Source: Lichenicola sp964249735 (GTDB lineage: Bacteria > Pseudomonadota > Alphaproteobacteria > Acetobacterales > Acetobacteraceae). From it: DNA of 18,152 bases. Under the pieces are notes generated by a model. The model worked only from the letters and a program-made list of their open reading frames with translations. It made no database searches and was not told where the DNA came from. A program made the position numbers and the translations under genes. Every line of letters begins with the position of its first letter. Position 1 is the stretch's first letter. Below, piece after piece: positions 6,273 through 13,261 of this stretch. The stretch lies in contig CAXUDP010000076.1 of the NCBI GenBank assembly GCA_964249735.1, positions 1 to 18,152 on the forward strand, written 5' to 3'.

Positions 6273-7547
6273 CTACCCGGTGACCAGGATCGCGCGGAAG
6301 TCGTTAACGTTGGTCCGGGTCGGGCCGGTGGTCACCAGGTCGCCCAGCCGCTCGAAGAAACCGTAACCGTCATTGTCCCCGAGCCTGTCCCGCGCCGACA
6401 GGCCCAACGCCTGTGCCCGCGACAGGCTGTCCGGCGACAGCAGCGCGCCGGCATTGTCCTCCGTGCCGTCGATCCCGTCGGTGTCGCAGGCGATCGCGTG
6501 GATGCCGGGATGCCCGTCCAGCGCCACCGCCAGGCCGAGCAGAAACTCCGCGTTGCGCCCGCCCCGCCCGCCGCCGCGCACCGTCACCGTGGTCTCGCCG
6601 CCGGAGATCAGCACGCATGGGCCCGCCGCCGGCTGGCCGTGCGCCGCGCATTGCCGGGCGATGCCGGCCATCACCCGCGCCACCTCCACCGCCTCGCCCT
6701 CGATCGCGTTGCCCAGGATCAGCGGCACGACCCCGGCCTGCCGCGCCACCTCCGCTGCCGCCTCCAGCGCCACCTGCGGCGTGGCGATTACCACTGTCCG
6801 GGCCCGGTCGAACGCCATGTCGCCGGGCTTGGGCGTTTCCGCCGCCGGATCGCGCAGCAGCACCCCCACCGCCTCCGGCACCGCGATCCTCCGCCGCGCC
6901 AGCACCGCGCGCGCATCGGCCAGCGTGGTCGGGTCCGGAACCGTGGGTCCGGAGCCGATCACCGACGGGTCGTCCCCCGGCACGTCGGACACCACCAGCG
7001 TGAGCACCTCTGCCGGTGCCGCCGCCTGCGCCAGCCGGCCGCCCTTGATCGCCGACAGGTGCTTGCGCACCGTGTTCATCTCGCCGATCGGCGCCCCGCT
7101 GCGCAGCAGCGCGCGCCCGACCGCCTGCTTGGCCGCGAGGTCGATCCCCGCCGCCGGCAACCCCAGCAGCGACGACGCGCCGCCCGACATCAGGCACAGC
7201 ACGAGATCGTCTCGGCCCAGGCCGCGCACCAGCTCCAGCATCCGCCAGGCGGCGTCGCGGCCAGCCGCGTCCGGCACCGGATGCCCCGCTTCGACCACCG
7301 CGATGCGGGCGAGCGGGCCGACGCCGTGCCCGTAGCGGGTGACCACCAGCCCGTCCAGCGGCGCGCCCGCCGGCCAGTGCGCCTCCACCGCGCCCGCCAT
7401 GGCCGCCGCCGCCTTGCCTGCCCCCACCACGATTGTCCGTCCGCGCGGCGGCGGGGGCAGGGACGGCGGCAGGCACAGGTCCGCCGATACCGACGCGACC
7501 GCCGCCTGGAACATGCCTCTCAGCAGCGCCGCCCCGGGCCCGACCAT
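6273..7547 (-). CDS. gckA: Glycerate 2-kinase, MOFRL family
   Basis: 424-residue cytoplasmic kinase phosphorylating D-glycerate to 2-phosphoglycerate with ATP; older literature names family members TtuD/hydroxypyruvate reductase. N-terminal DUF4147 domain: VGAGKAAAAM (41-50), LMSGGASSLL (119-128), NTVRKHLSAIKGGRLA (158-173), SDVPGDDPSVIGSGPTVPD (187-205). C-terminal MOFRL domain: ISGGETTVTV (314-323), GRGGRNAEFLL (327-337), DTDGIDGTEDNAGA (355-368), TRTNVNDFRA (410-419). Full length with all motifs present. The frame stays open far upstream across zur, but the ATG at 7547 has GGAAGGA 8 bp before it and matches the family's N-terminus. It follows zur on the same strand by 170 bp. A four-tract G motif lies just upstream of its ribosome site. 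It serves glyoxylate, tartronate or hydroxypyruvate assimilation; a direct link to the distant tetronate cluster is not shown. Confidence 0.93.
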   Translation of the reverse strand: MVGPGAALLRGMFQAAVASVSADLCLPPSLPPPPRGRTIVVGAGKAAAAMAGAVEAHWPAGAPLDGLVVTRYGHGVGPLARIAVVEAGHPVPDAAGRDAAWRMLELVRGLGRDDLVLCLMSGGASSLLGLPAAGIDLAAKQAVGRALLRSGAPIGEMNTVRKHLSAIKGGRLAQAAAPAEVLTLVVSDVPGDDPSVIGSGPTVPDPTTLADARAVLARRRIAVPEAVGVLLRDPAAETPKPGDMAFDRARTVVIATPQVALEAAAEVARQAGVVPLILGNAIEGEAVEVARVMAGIARQCAAHGQPAAGPCVLISGGETTVTVRGGGRGGRNAEFLLGLAVALDGHPGIHAIACDTDGIDGTEDNAGALLSPDSLSRAQALGLSARDRLGDNDGYGFFERLGDLVTTGPTRTNVNDFRAILVTG

Positions 7548-7569
7548 CGCCTCGATCCTTCCCCGTCGT

Positions 7570-7584
7570 CCCGCCCGCCCGCCC
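7570..7584 (-). promoter_or_regulatory. G-quadruplex motif in the gckA 5' leader
   Basis: On the gckA sense strand, four GGG tracts separated by single C bases run from 7584 to 7570, ending 7 bases before the Shine-Dalgarno GGAAGGA (7562-7556). G3N1G3N1G3N1G3 is the most stable class of intramolecular quadruplex. In mRNA it could hinder ribosome loading; in DNA it could affect transcription. Chance in GC-rich sequence is possible, though four perfect single-base-loop tracts are uncommon. Confidence 0.45.
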
Positions 7585-7690
7585 GCCGGTCGTGCCGGTC
7601 CGGCCTTCCAGCGGTCCGCTTGCAGCGCCGCAAGCACCCGCCTGGATCGGCACCCCCCAGCCATCAGCCTTGCCGGCCAAGGCCGCTGCC

Positions 7691-7707
7691 GTCCGGAGTT
7701 GCCGGAC
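7691..7707 (-). terminator. Hairpin downstream of zur
   Basis: gtccgg (7691-7696) pairs perfectly with ccggac (7702-7707) around a 5-base loop, beginning 10 bp after the zur stop codon on the minus strand. There is no U tract, so it may be a weak terminator or a 3'-end protecting stem. Confidence 0.3.
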
Positions 7708-7717
7708 CGGCTACGCC

Positions 7718-8197
7718 CTACATCGTCACGGCTGCGGATGCGCACGCGGCGCAGATGCCTTCCGCTTCCACGGTGGCGCGGGTGAGGCGGAAGCCGCTGC
7801 GGCGCGCCGCCTCGACCAGGGCGCGGTTGACGCCGGTGTCCTCGAGCTCGGTGACCTGGCCGCAGCGTGTGCAGATCAGGAACTGCGCGGCGTGCGGATG
7901 GTCGTGGTCGTTGCGGTGCACGCACCCGACAAACGCCGACAGGCGCTCGACCTTGTGGATCAGCCCCTGCTCCAGCAGGAAGTCCAGGGCACGGTAGACG
8001 GTGGGTGGTGCTGCGCCCTTGTGGTGGGCGCGCAGGCGGTCCAGCAGGTCGTAGGCGCCGGCCGGCCCGTCGCTGTCGAGGACCAGGCCGAGCACCTTGC
8101 GTCGCAGCTCGGTCAGCTGGGTGCCGCGTCGGCTGCACGCCAGGCTGGCCTGGGACAGCAGCGCGCTGGTCTGCTCGGAGAAGCCTGGCGTGGACAC
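7718..8197 (-). CDS. zur: Fur-family regulator, Zur-like
   Basis: 159-residue metal-sensing repressor. N-terminal winged helix: TVYRALDFLLEQGLIHKVERL (66-86) is the recognition helix plus wing typical of the Fur family. The dimerisation half carries GCVHRNDHDHPHAAQFLIC (91-109), CxxC at 109/112 and a second CxxC at 149/152: the structural zinc site plus a His-rich sensory site. The order FVGCVH...HAAQFLICTRCG...ELED matches alphaproteobacterial Zur better than Fur or PerR, so zinc is the likely effector; that is inference. No in-frame ATG is available; GTG at 8197 has GAAAGG at proper distance. No znuABC genes are in the window. It lies 80 bp after the TPR-methyltransferase gene on the same strand. 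Confidence 0.85.
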   Translation of the reverse strand: MSTPGFSEQTSALLSQASLACSRRGTQLTELRRKVLGLVLDSDGPAGAYDLLDRLRAHHKGAAPPTVYRALDFLLEQGLIHKVERLSAFVGCVHRNDHDHPHAAQFLICTRCGQVTELEDTGVNRALVEAARRSGFRLTRATVEAEGICAACASAAVTM

Positions 8198-8215
8198 GAC
8201 GCACCTTTCGCTGAT

Positions 8216-8238
8216 CCAGGGCCATGAAGTAGCCCTGG
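8216..8238 (-). other. Inverted repeat in the zur leader
   Basis: ccagggc (8216-8222) and gccctgg (8232-8238) form a perfect 7-bp inverted repeat with a 9-base spacer between the methyltransferase stop and the zur GTG. It could be a weak terminator or a leader stem. It does not resemble the AT-rich Zur box I know, so I do not call it an operator. Confidence 0.3.
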
Positions 8239-8277
8239 CAGCGGCAGGCGAAAAGCCCGGACGGATTAGGCCCCCGG

Positions 8278-10467
8278 TCAGGCCGGGGCGGCGGCCGGGC
8301 CCTTCTGCACCCAAAGGTTCAGCATCCCGGCGAAGCAGCGCGGGTTCTCCGCCTCGAACAGCTCCCAGCGCGACAGGTCGCGCAGCGCATCCTCGCCGGC
8401 ACCCGGGTTGCGGTCCCTGAACGCCTGCTCGGTGGCCGCCGCGACGTCGACGCCGAGCAGCCGCAGCCCCTCCGCCTGGAGGAAGCGTGCCACCTCCGGC
8501 AGGGTCACGGCGCCCTCCTGCACGTGGAACAGCAGGTCCCGGCATCCGCTGGCCGAGCAGCAGTCCGGGCTGTCCGACAAACGCACCGCCCAGTCCTCGG
8601 GCCGCGCCATCAGGTCGTGTCGGCAGGACCGGATCCCCTCCGGCGTCGGCTTGTAGCCCTGCCCGGCGATCCAGTCCCGCGCCGCCCGCACGTCGCCGCG
8701 GCCGCGCTCCGTGTAGAGCAGCACGTTCATCACCCCGCCCGGACGGAGCGGCTCGAGCAGGGCGCGCCAGCCAGTCCAGGGATCGGCCATGTGGTGCAGC
8801 ACGCCGCCCGCCGCGATCAGGTCGAAGGTGCGGCCGAGCCGCGCCGCCTGCAGCAGGTCGCCCTGCGCGTACTCGATCCCGCCCACGCCGAGCGACGCGG
8901 TGATCCGCGTCGCATAGGCCAGGCTGGCAAGGCTCAGGTCGATCGCCAGCACGGACACGTCCGCCAGCCCGCGCACCGTTTCCACCGCGTGCTGCCCGGT
9001 GCCGCAGCCGGCCACCAGCACCTCCAGGATCCGGCCCTCCGGCAGCGGCGCCGCCGGCGCGCTGGGGAACCGCGCGCGGAGCCAGTCGCCGAGCCGGATC
9101 CGCTGCATGGCGTCGATCGTGGCCATCCAGCGCGGATACGGGTTGGTCTCGTACTGGTCGCGCACCGCCTGCGACACCGCGTCCTCGATCGGCGTCGCGC
9201 GACGGATGGCGCCGCGCAGCCGCTGCTCCTCCGCCGGTTCCCGGACCTGCTGTGCGAGCAGCGCCCCGACCTCCGTCGGCCAGGCCCGGTCCAGCAGGCG
9301 CTCGGCATCGGCCAGCCCGCCAAGCGGCCGGTACATCGCGATGACCGCGAGCGCCATGTCCGCCGGCACCGTCCCGCCGTCCAGGGCGCTGCGGACGCCG
9401 TCGCAAAGCAGCGCGACCCGGTCGGTCTCTCCGGACGTGCAGGACCAGGCGTACTCGTTGACGAAGCCTTGCCGCGCCAGGGCGCAGGCCGTCGCCAGCC
9501 CCCCGGCCGGAACCGCGCCGGACACGACCGCGTCCAGCAGGGCGCTCCGCTGCCGGGTCAGCGCCTGCTCGACCTCCCGGTGACACACCGGCGCCAGGTC
9601 CAGCAGGGTGTGCAGCGGCTCGTCGCGCGGGTCGAGCGGCCGACGCAGGGCGGCGACCGTGCAGGCCGCTCGGGCCAGCTCCTGCGGCCGGGTCCAGCGC
9701 TCGGCCAGGGCACGCCGCATCGTCTCCGCCAGCCCATCCATCTCCGCCGTCGGCATCGCGTCGCGCACGCAGTCGACGAACAGCACGCGCAGCCGGGTGG
9801 TGTCGACGCGTCCCAGCGCCCGGCAGGCCGCGCGCAGCGCCGCGTCCGGGTCGCCCGCGGCAAGCCAGGCCTCGACCAGCCCTTCATGCGCGGGCACGAA
9901 ATCCGGCCGCAGCGCGACCGCCCGGGCAAAGGCGTCCACCGCCTGGCGTTGTTGCAGCGCGCCCAGCGCGGTGCCGAGGGCATAATGCAGCTCCGGCAGG
10001 CGCGCATCGGCGCGCAAGGCGGAGCGGTAGGTCGCGGCGGCATCGGCCGGGCGACCGAGATCCATCAGGGCGTTGCCGAGGTTCAGCAGCGTCACCGCGC
10101 CCGGCCGCAGCTCGGCGACGCGCCGGTAATGGCGCTCCGCCTCCACAGCTTGCCCGACCGACCGGTAGGCCTCCGCGAGCCCGTCATGGATGGCGGCGAC
10201 CGCGGGCGCGGTGGCGAGTGCCGCCTGGAAATGCCCGATCGCGTCGCTCGGCCGTTCCCCGAGCCGCGCGACCTCGCCGCGCAGGTACAGCGCCTGGGCG
10301 TGTCCCGGCACCGCGGCGAGGTGGCGCACGCACAGCCCGTCGGCCTCCTCCAGCCGCCCGTTTCGGCAGGCGGCCTGGGCAAGCGCCAGCAACGGCGGCG
10401 GACCCGGAGCATCGGCGGCCGCGATCCTGTCCGATCCTGCCGTGACACGACGCGCTTTGCGGTTCAT
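8278..10467 (-). CDS. TPR-repeat protein fused to a class I SAM methyltransferase
   Basis: 729-residue fusion. Residues 27-215 hold tandem tetratricopeptide repeats (for example GRLEEADGLCVRHLAAVPGH, SDAIGHFQAALATAP, PADAAATYRSALRADARLPE, QAVDAFARAVALRP). A 220-residue helical linker follows, then the conserved RDQYETNPYPRW (436-447) and a methyltransferase-12/25-type Rossmann fold: motif I VAGCGTGQH (485-493), acidic motif II VLAIDLS (506-512), YAQGDLLQA (533-541), GGVLHHMADPWTGW (554-567) and LRPGGVMNVLLY (574-585). The QYExNPYPRW signature ahead of the fold is recurrent in bacterial TPR-methyltransferase fusions. The substrate is unknown; such proteins are often near polysaccharide or protein modification genes, but none are here. 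ATG at 10467 has GGAGGGGAG 3-5 bp before it; the frame extends to 10506 but with no better site. Divergent from marR by 144 bp. Confidence 0.85.
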   Translation of the reverse strand: MNRKARRVTAGSDRIAAADAPGPPPLLALAQAACRNGRLEEADGLCVRHLAAVPGHAQALYLRGEVARLGERPSDAIGHFQAALATAPAVAAIHDGLAEAYRSVGQAVEAERHYRRVAELRPGAVTLLNLGNALMDLGRPADAAATYRSALRADARLPELHYALGTALGALQQRQAVDAFARAVALRPDFVPAHEGLVEAWLAAGDPDAALRAACRALGRVDTTRLRVLFVDCVRDAMPTAEMDGLAETMRRALAERWTRPQELARAACTVAALRRPLDPRDEPLHTLLDLAPVCHREVEQALTRQRSALLDAVVSGAVPAGGLATACALARQGFVNEYAWSCTSGETDRVALLCDGVRSALDGGTVPADMALAVIAMYRPLGGLADAERLLDRAWPTEVGALLAQQVREPAEEQRLRGAIRRATPIEDAVSQAVRDQYETNPYPRWMATIDAMQRIRLGDWLRARFPSAPAAPLPEGRILEVLVAGCGTGQHAVETVRGLADVSVLAIDLSLASLAYATRITASLGVGGIEYAQGDLLQAARLGRTFDLIAAGGVLHHMADPWTGWRALLEPLRPGGVMNVLLYTERGRGDVRAARDWIAGQGYKPTPEGIRSCRHDLMARPEDWAVRLSDSPDCCSASGCRDLLFHVQEGAVTLPEVARFLQAEGLRLLGVDVAAATEQAFRDRNPGAGEDALRDLSRWELFEAENPRCFAGMLNLWVQKGPAAAPA

Positions 10468-10563
10468 CTGCTCCCCTCCAGCCGGTCCGGCTCGTCCGGA
10501 CCGCATCCGCTGCGATCCCTTGTCCTACATCGTGCATCCGCCGCTGCGAACCGCCAGCCTCAG

Positions 10564-10595
10564 ATACAAAGGAAGCTTTGTAGTTTCCTTTGTAT
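10564..10595. promoter_or_regulatory. MarR operator, perfect 11-bp inverted repeat
   Basis: ATACAAAGGAA (10564-10574) and its exact inverse TTCCTTTGTAT (10585-10595) flank a 10-bp spacer, centre to centre 21 bp or two helical turns. The core TACAAAG/CTTTGTA is also present a third time at 10576-10582. It is an AT-rich island in GC-rich DNA, 17-48 bp before the marR ATG and between the divergent methyltransferase and marR genes; a TATGCT at its right edge could be the -10 box. Its position and symmetry fit autorepression by the downstream MarR protein. Confidence 0.7.
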
Positions 10596-10611
10596 ATGCT
10601 AGGCCGGCTAC

Positions 10612-11061
10612 ATGACCGTGGACGACGATCCTGGCACCACCCGCACCGCCGCCCTCGCCGGCGAGCTGCGCGTCCTGATCGGCCAGCTCAAGCGGCGGAT
10701 GCAGGACCGCGCCGCCTTCGGGGACCTGACCTCCTCACAGGTCACCGTGCTCGGCCACCTGGACCGGGTCGGAACCGCGACCGTGACCAGCTTGGCCCGG
10801 GAGCAGGGCGTGCGGCCGCAATCGATGGGCGCCACGGTCGCCGTCCTGGAAGCGGCCGGTCTCGTGAGCGGCATCCCCGACCCGAAGGACGGGCGGCGGA
10901 CCATGCTGTCGCTCACCCCGTCCTGCCGGGCACGGATCGATGCCGCCCGCCTGGCACGCGAGGACTGGCTGTTCCGCGCCATCGCCAGGAGCCTGTCGCC
11001 GGGCGAGCAGGACCAGCTCGCGCATGCGCTGGTCCTGCTCAGGCGCCTCGCCGGGTCCTGA
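10612..11061 (+). CDS. MarR-family transcriptional regulator
   Basis: 149-residue dimeric winged-helix repressor. The HTH spans TVTSLAREQGVRPQSMGATVAVLEAAGLV (57-85), with the wing IPDPKDGRRTMLSLT (88-102) carrying the DxR signature of MarR proteins; flanking helices provide the dimer interface. It opens a three-gene plus-strand unit: 46 bp to the isochorismatase-fold gene, which overlaps the exporter start. The perfect palindrome 17 bp upstream of the ATG is its likely operator. By analogy with other MarR-exporter operons, a small aromatic ligand probably relieves repression of the efflux gene; the ligand is unknown. Confidence 0.92.
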   Translation: MTVDDDPGTTRTAALAGELRVLIGQLKRRMQDRAAFGDLTSSQVTVLGHLDRVGTATVTSLAREQGVRPQSMGATVAVLEAAGLVSGIPDPKDGRRTMLSLTPSCRARIDAARLAREDWLFRAIARSLSPGEQDQLAHALVLLRRLAGS

Positions 11062-11107
11062 CGGTCGGGGCCGCACCATTTCCTTCGACCGGACAAGGAG
11101 CAACGTC

Positions 11108-11671
11108 ATGCCGCTGACCATCCTCGACGACGCGACCGCGCTGGTCGTCATCGACCTGCAGCGCGGGATCGTCTCGCTTCCCACCGTCCACCCGGTTGCC
11201 GAGGTGGTGCGGCGATCGCGCGACCTCGCCGCCGCCTTCCGCCGGCACGGCTTGCCGGTCGTGCTGGTGAACGTTGCCGGGGTGCCGCCCGGGCGCACCG
11301 AGCAGGCCCGCTTCCGCGGAAACCTTCCCGACAGCTTCGCCGACCTGGTGCCCGAGCTCGACCGGCAGCCGGACGACCACCTGGTGACGAAGCGGACCGC
11401 CGGCGCCTTCACCGGGACCGGCCTCGAGGCGCATCTGCGGACGCGAAACGTTTCGCAGCTCGTGATCGCCGGCGTTGCCACCAGCATGGGCGTGGAGTCG
11501 ACCGCCCGGCAGGCCCACGAGCTCGGCTTCAACGTCACCCTCGCCGTCGACGCCATGACCGACATGGACGCCGCGCTGCACGCAAACAGCGTCGACAAGG
11601 TGTTCCCCCGCCTGGGCGAGACCGGCACCACCGCGGAGATCCTCGACCTGCTGGACGCGCGGTACGCCTGA
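11108..11671 (+). CDS. Isochorismatase-fold hydrolase lacking the catalytic cysteine
   Basis: 187-residue soluble alpha/beta hydrolase of the isochorismatase superfamily. Asp16 in VVIDLQRG and Lys95 in LVTKRTAGAF occupy the catalytic Asp and Lys positions. In AGVATSMGVESTARQA (121-136), the position of the nucleophilic Cys of the cysteine hydrolases is Gly128. True isochorismatases (EntB, PhzD) also lack this Cys and use Asp acid chemistry, so amidase activity is unlikely and vinyl-ether or other hydrolysis possible. Start at 11108 has AAGGAG 7 bp upstream. Its TGA overlaps the exporter ATG (ATGA), so the two are coupled. Probably converts a compound related to the MarR ligand; that is inference. 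Confidence 0.88.
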   Translation: MPLTILDDATALVVIDLQRGIVSLPTVHPVAEVVRRSRDLAAAFRRHGLPVVLVNVAGVPPGRTEQARFRGNLPDSFADLVPELDRQPDDHLVTKRTAGAFTGTGLEAHLRTRNVSQLVIAGVATSMGVESTARQAHELGFNVTLAVDAMTDMDAALHANSVDKVFPRLGETGTTAEILDLLDARYA

Positions 11672-13134
11672 TGGAGGGCAGGGCGCCGGTCGCGGCGACG
11701 GTTGCGACGCCAGACCCGGATGCCGGAATGGACCCGGCCATCTGGCGGATCGCCGGCATCGCGGCGATCGGCTCCTTCCTGTCGCAGCTCGACGCGACGA
11801 TGGTGAACGTGTCGCTGTCCAGCCTGGCGCGCGACCTGCACGCCAGCCTGTCCGGCATCCAGTGGGTGACCAGCGGCTACCTGCTGGCGCTCGCGCTGAC
11901 CCTGCCGCTGAGCGGCTGGCTGGTCGGCTGCATCGGCGCCAAGGCGCTCTACCTGCGCTGCTTCGCCGCGTTCACGCTGTCCTCCGCCTTGTGCGGGCTG
12001 GCCTGGTCCGCGAACGCGCTGGTCGCCTTCCGCATCCTCCAGGGCATGAGCGGCGGCCTGCTGGCGCCGATGGCGCAGATGCTGATCGCGCGCGCCGCCG
12101 GACGGCACATGGCGCGTGTGGTGGGCTTCGCCGCCATGCCGGTGCTGCTGGCGCCGCTGCTCGGCCCGGTTCTCGCCGGCGCCATCCTGCAGTTCGCCTC
12201 GTGGCGCTGGCTGTTCCTGGTCAATCTTCCGGTGGGCGCGCTGGCGATCGGCCTGGCCGTCCTGTTCCTGCCCGACGACCGTGGCGAGACGAGCCCGCGC
12301 AGCCTCGACTTCCTCGGGCTCGCCCTGCTCTCGCCCGCCCTGGCGTTGTTTCTGTACGGATCCGGCCACGGGGACCGGCGGACGGGCGAGCTGGCACTCG
12401 CCCTGTCGCTCGTCCTGCTCGCCCTGTTCTGCCGCAGGGCCCTGCGGCGGCCCGATGCGGCGCTGATCGACCTGCGGCTGCTCAAGGGGAGGGGCTTCTC
12501 CACCGCCGTCGTCGCCATGTTCCTGGTGAACGGCGTCGGCTTCGCCGGCCAGATGCTGGTCCCGATCTACCTGATCCGACAATGCGGGACCCTGCCCGCC
12601 AGAACCGGCTGGCTGATGGCGCCGCTCGGCCTCGGCATGATGTGCACCTATCCGTTCCTGGGCGCGCTGACCACGCGCCTCGGCATCCGCCGGCTCGCGG
12701 CGGCAGGGGCATTCCTGGCCCTGGCCGGAACCCTGCCGTTCCTGTATCTGGCCGGCCACGGCGTCGTCCTGCCGATGCTGGCCGCGTCCCTGTTTGTCCG
12801 CGGCGTCGGCCTGAGCGCCATCGGCATCCCCTCGATCACCGCCGGCTACGCGTCCGTCCGGCGGCAGGACCTGCCCATGGCGACCACGGCCATGAACATC
12901 GTTCAAAGATTGGGTGGACCGACCCTGACGACGCTGTGCGCGACGTTCCTGGGCTGGCGTCTCGCCGCGGCGTCCGCGCCCGCAGCGAGGCCGGACGCGT
13001 TCGTTGCCGCCTTCGCCCTCCTGTGCGCCCTCCACGGGATCCTGTTCCTCGCCGCCCTGCGGCTTCCCCGGGGTGCCGGACCAATGACGGCGCCGGAGCA
13101 GGACGGTGCGCCTGCCGGACGCCGCGCCGCCTGA
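11671..13134 (+). CDS. DHA2/EmrB-type MFS efflux transporter
   Basis: 487-residue inner-membrane exporter with about 14 hydrophobic segments. TM1 carries LSQLDATMVNVSLSSLARDL (38-57), followed by QWVTSGYLLALALTLPLSGW (64-83), the RILQGMSGG motif (121-129) and the antiporter motif-C region LLGPVLAG (163-170), then SWRWLFLVNLPVG (177-189): all hallmarks of the drug:H+ antiporter-2 family. The loop 2-3 motif reads GWLVGCIGAKAL, without the usual Asp and Arg of G-x-L-a-D-r-x-G-r-k, a departure that could affect gating. The ATG overlaps the hydrolase stop. Last gene of the MarR-controlled operon; exports an unknown, probably aromatic or amphipathic, compound. The C-terminal tail is Gly/Ala/Arg-rich and cytoplasmic. 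Confidence 0.92.
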   Translation: MEGRAPVAATVATPDPDAGMDPAIWRIAGIAAIGSFLSQLDATMVNVSLSSLARDLHASLSGIQWVTSGYLLALALTLPLSGWLVGCIGAKALYLRCFAAFTLSSALCGLAWSANALVAFRILQGMSGGLLAPMAQMLIARAAGRHMARVVGFAAMPVLLAPLLGPVLAGAILQFASWRWLFLVNLPVGALAIGLAVLFLPDDRGETSPRSLDFLGLALLSPALALFLYGSGHGDRRTGELALALSLVLLALFCRRALRRPDAALIDLRLLKGRGFSTAVVAMFLVNGVGFAGQMLVPIYLIRQCGTLPARTGWLMAPLGLGMMCTYPFLGALTTRLGIRRLAAAGAFLALAGTLPFLYLAGHGVVLPMLAASLFVRGVGLSAIGIPSITAGYASVRRQDLPMATTAMNIVQRLGGPTLTTLCATFLGWRLAAASAPAARPDAFVAAFALLCALHGILFLAALRLPRGAGPMTAPEQDGAPAGRRAA

Positions 13135-13261
13135 GCTGTCCGGCGGGCTCGGCATCGGTGGTGCCGGCCGGGATGTCCAACCGCATTCAGGTGAAGAACG
13201 ACGTGTTTCCCACCATCGGCGCGTCCGGAGCCGGCGACGCGATCCCTGTCGTGCGGGGGCG

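Noticed and set aside
6151..6280. 11-bp direct repeat gatctacccgg at 6151-6161 and 6270-6280
   Set aside because: Short, and the second copy overlaps the gckA stop region; probably coincidence.
8524..10602. 692-codon plus-strand open frame opposite the TPR-methyltransferase gene
   Set aside because: Shadow frame with Arg/Gln/His-rich composition and no motif; the minus strand encodes clear TPR and SAM-binding motifs.
10735..13155. 806-codon minus-strand open frame opposite marR, the hydrolase and the exporter
   Set aside because: Arg/Gln/Gly-rich low-complexity translation with no domains; it is the antisense shadow of three well-supported genes in GC-rich DNA.
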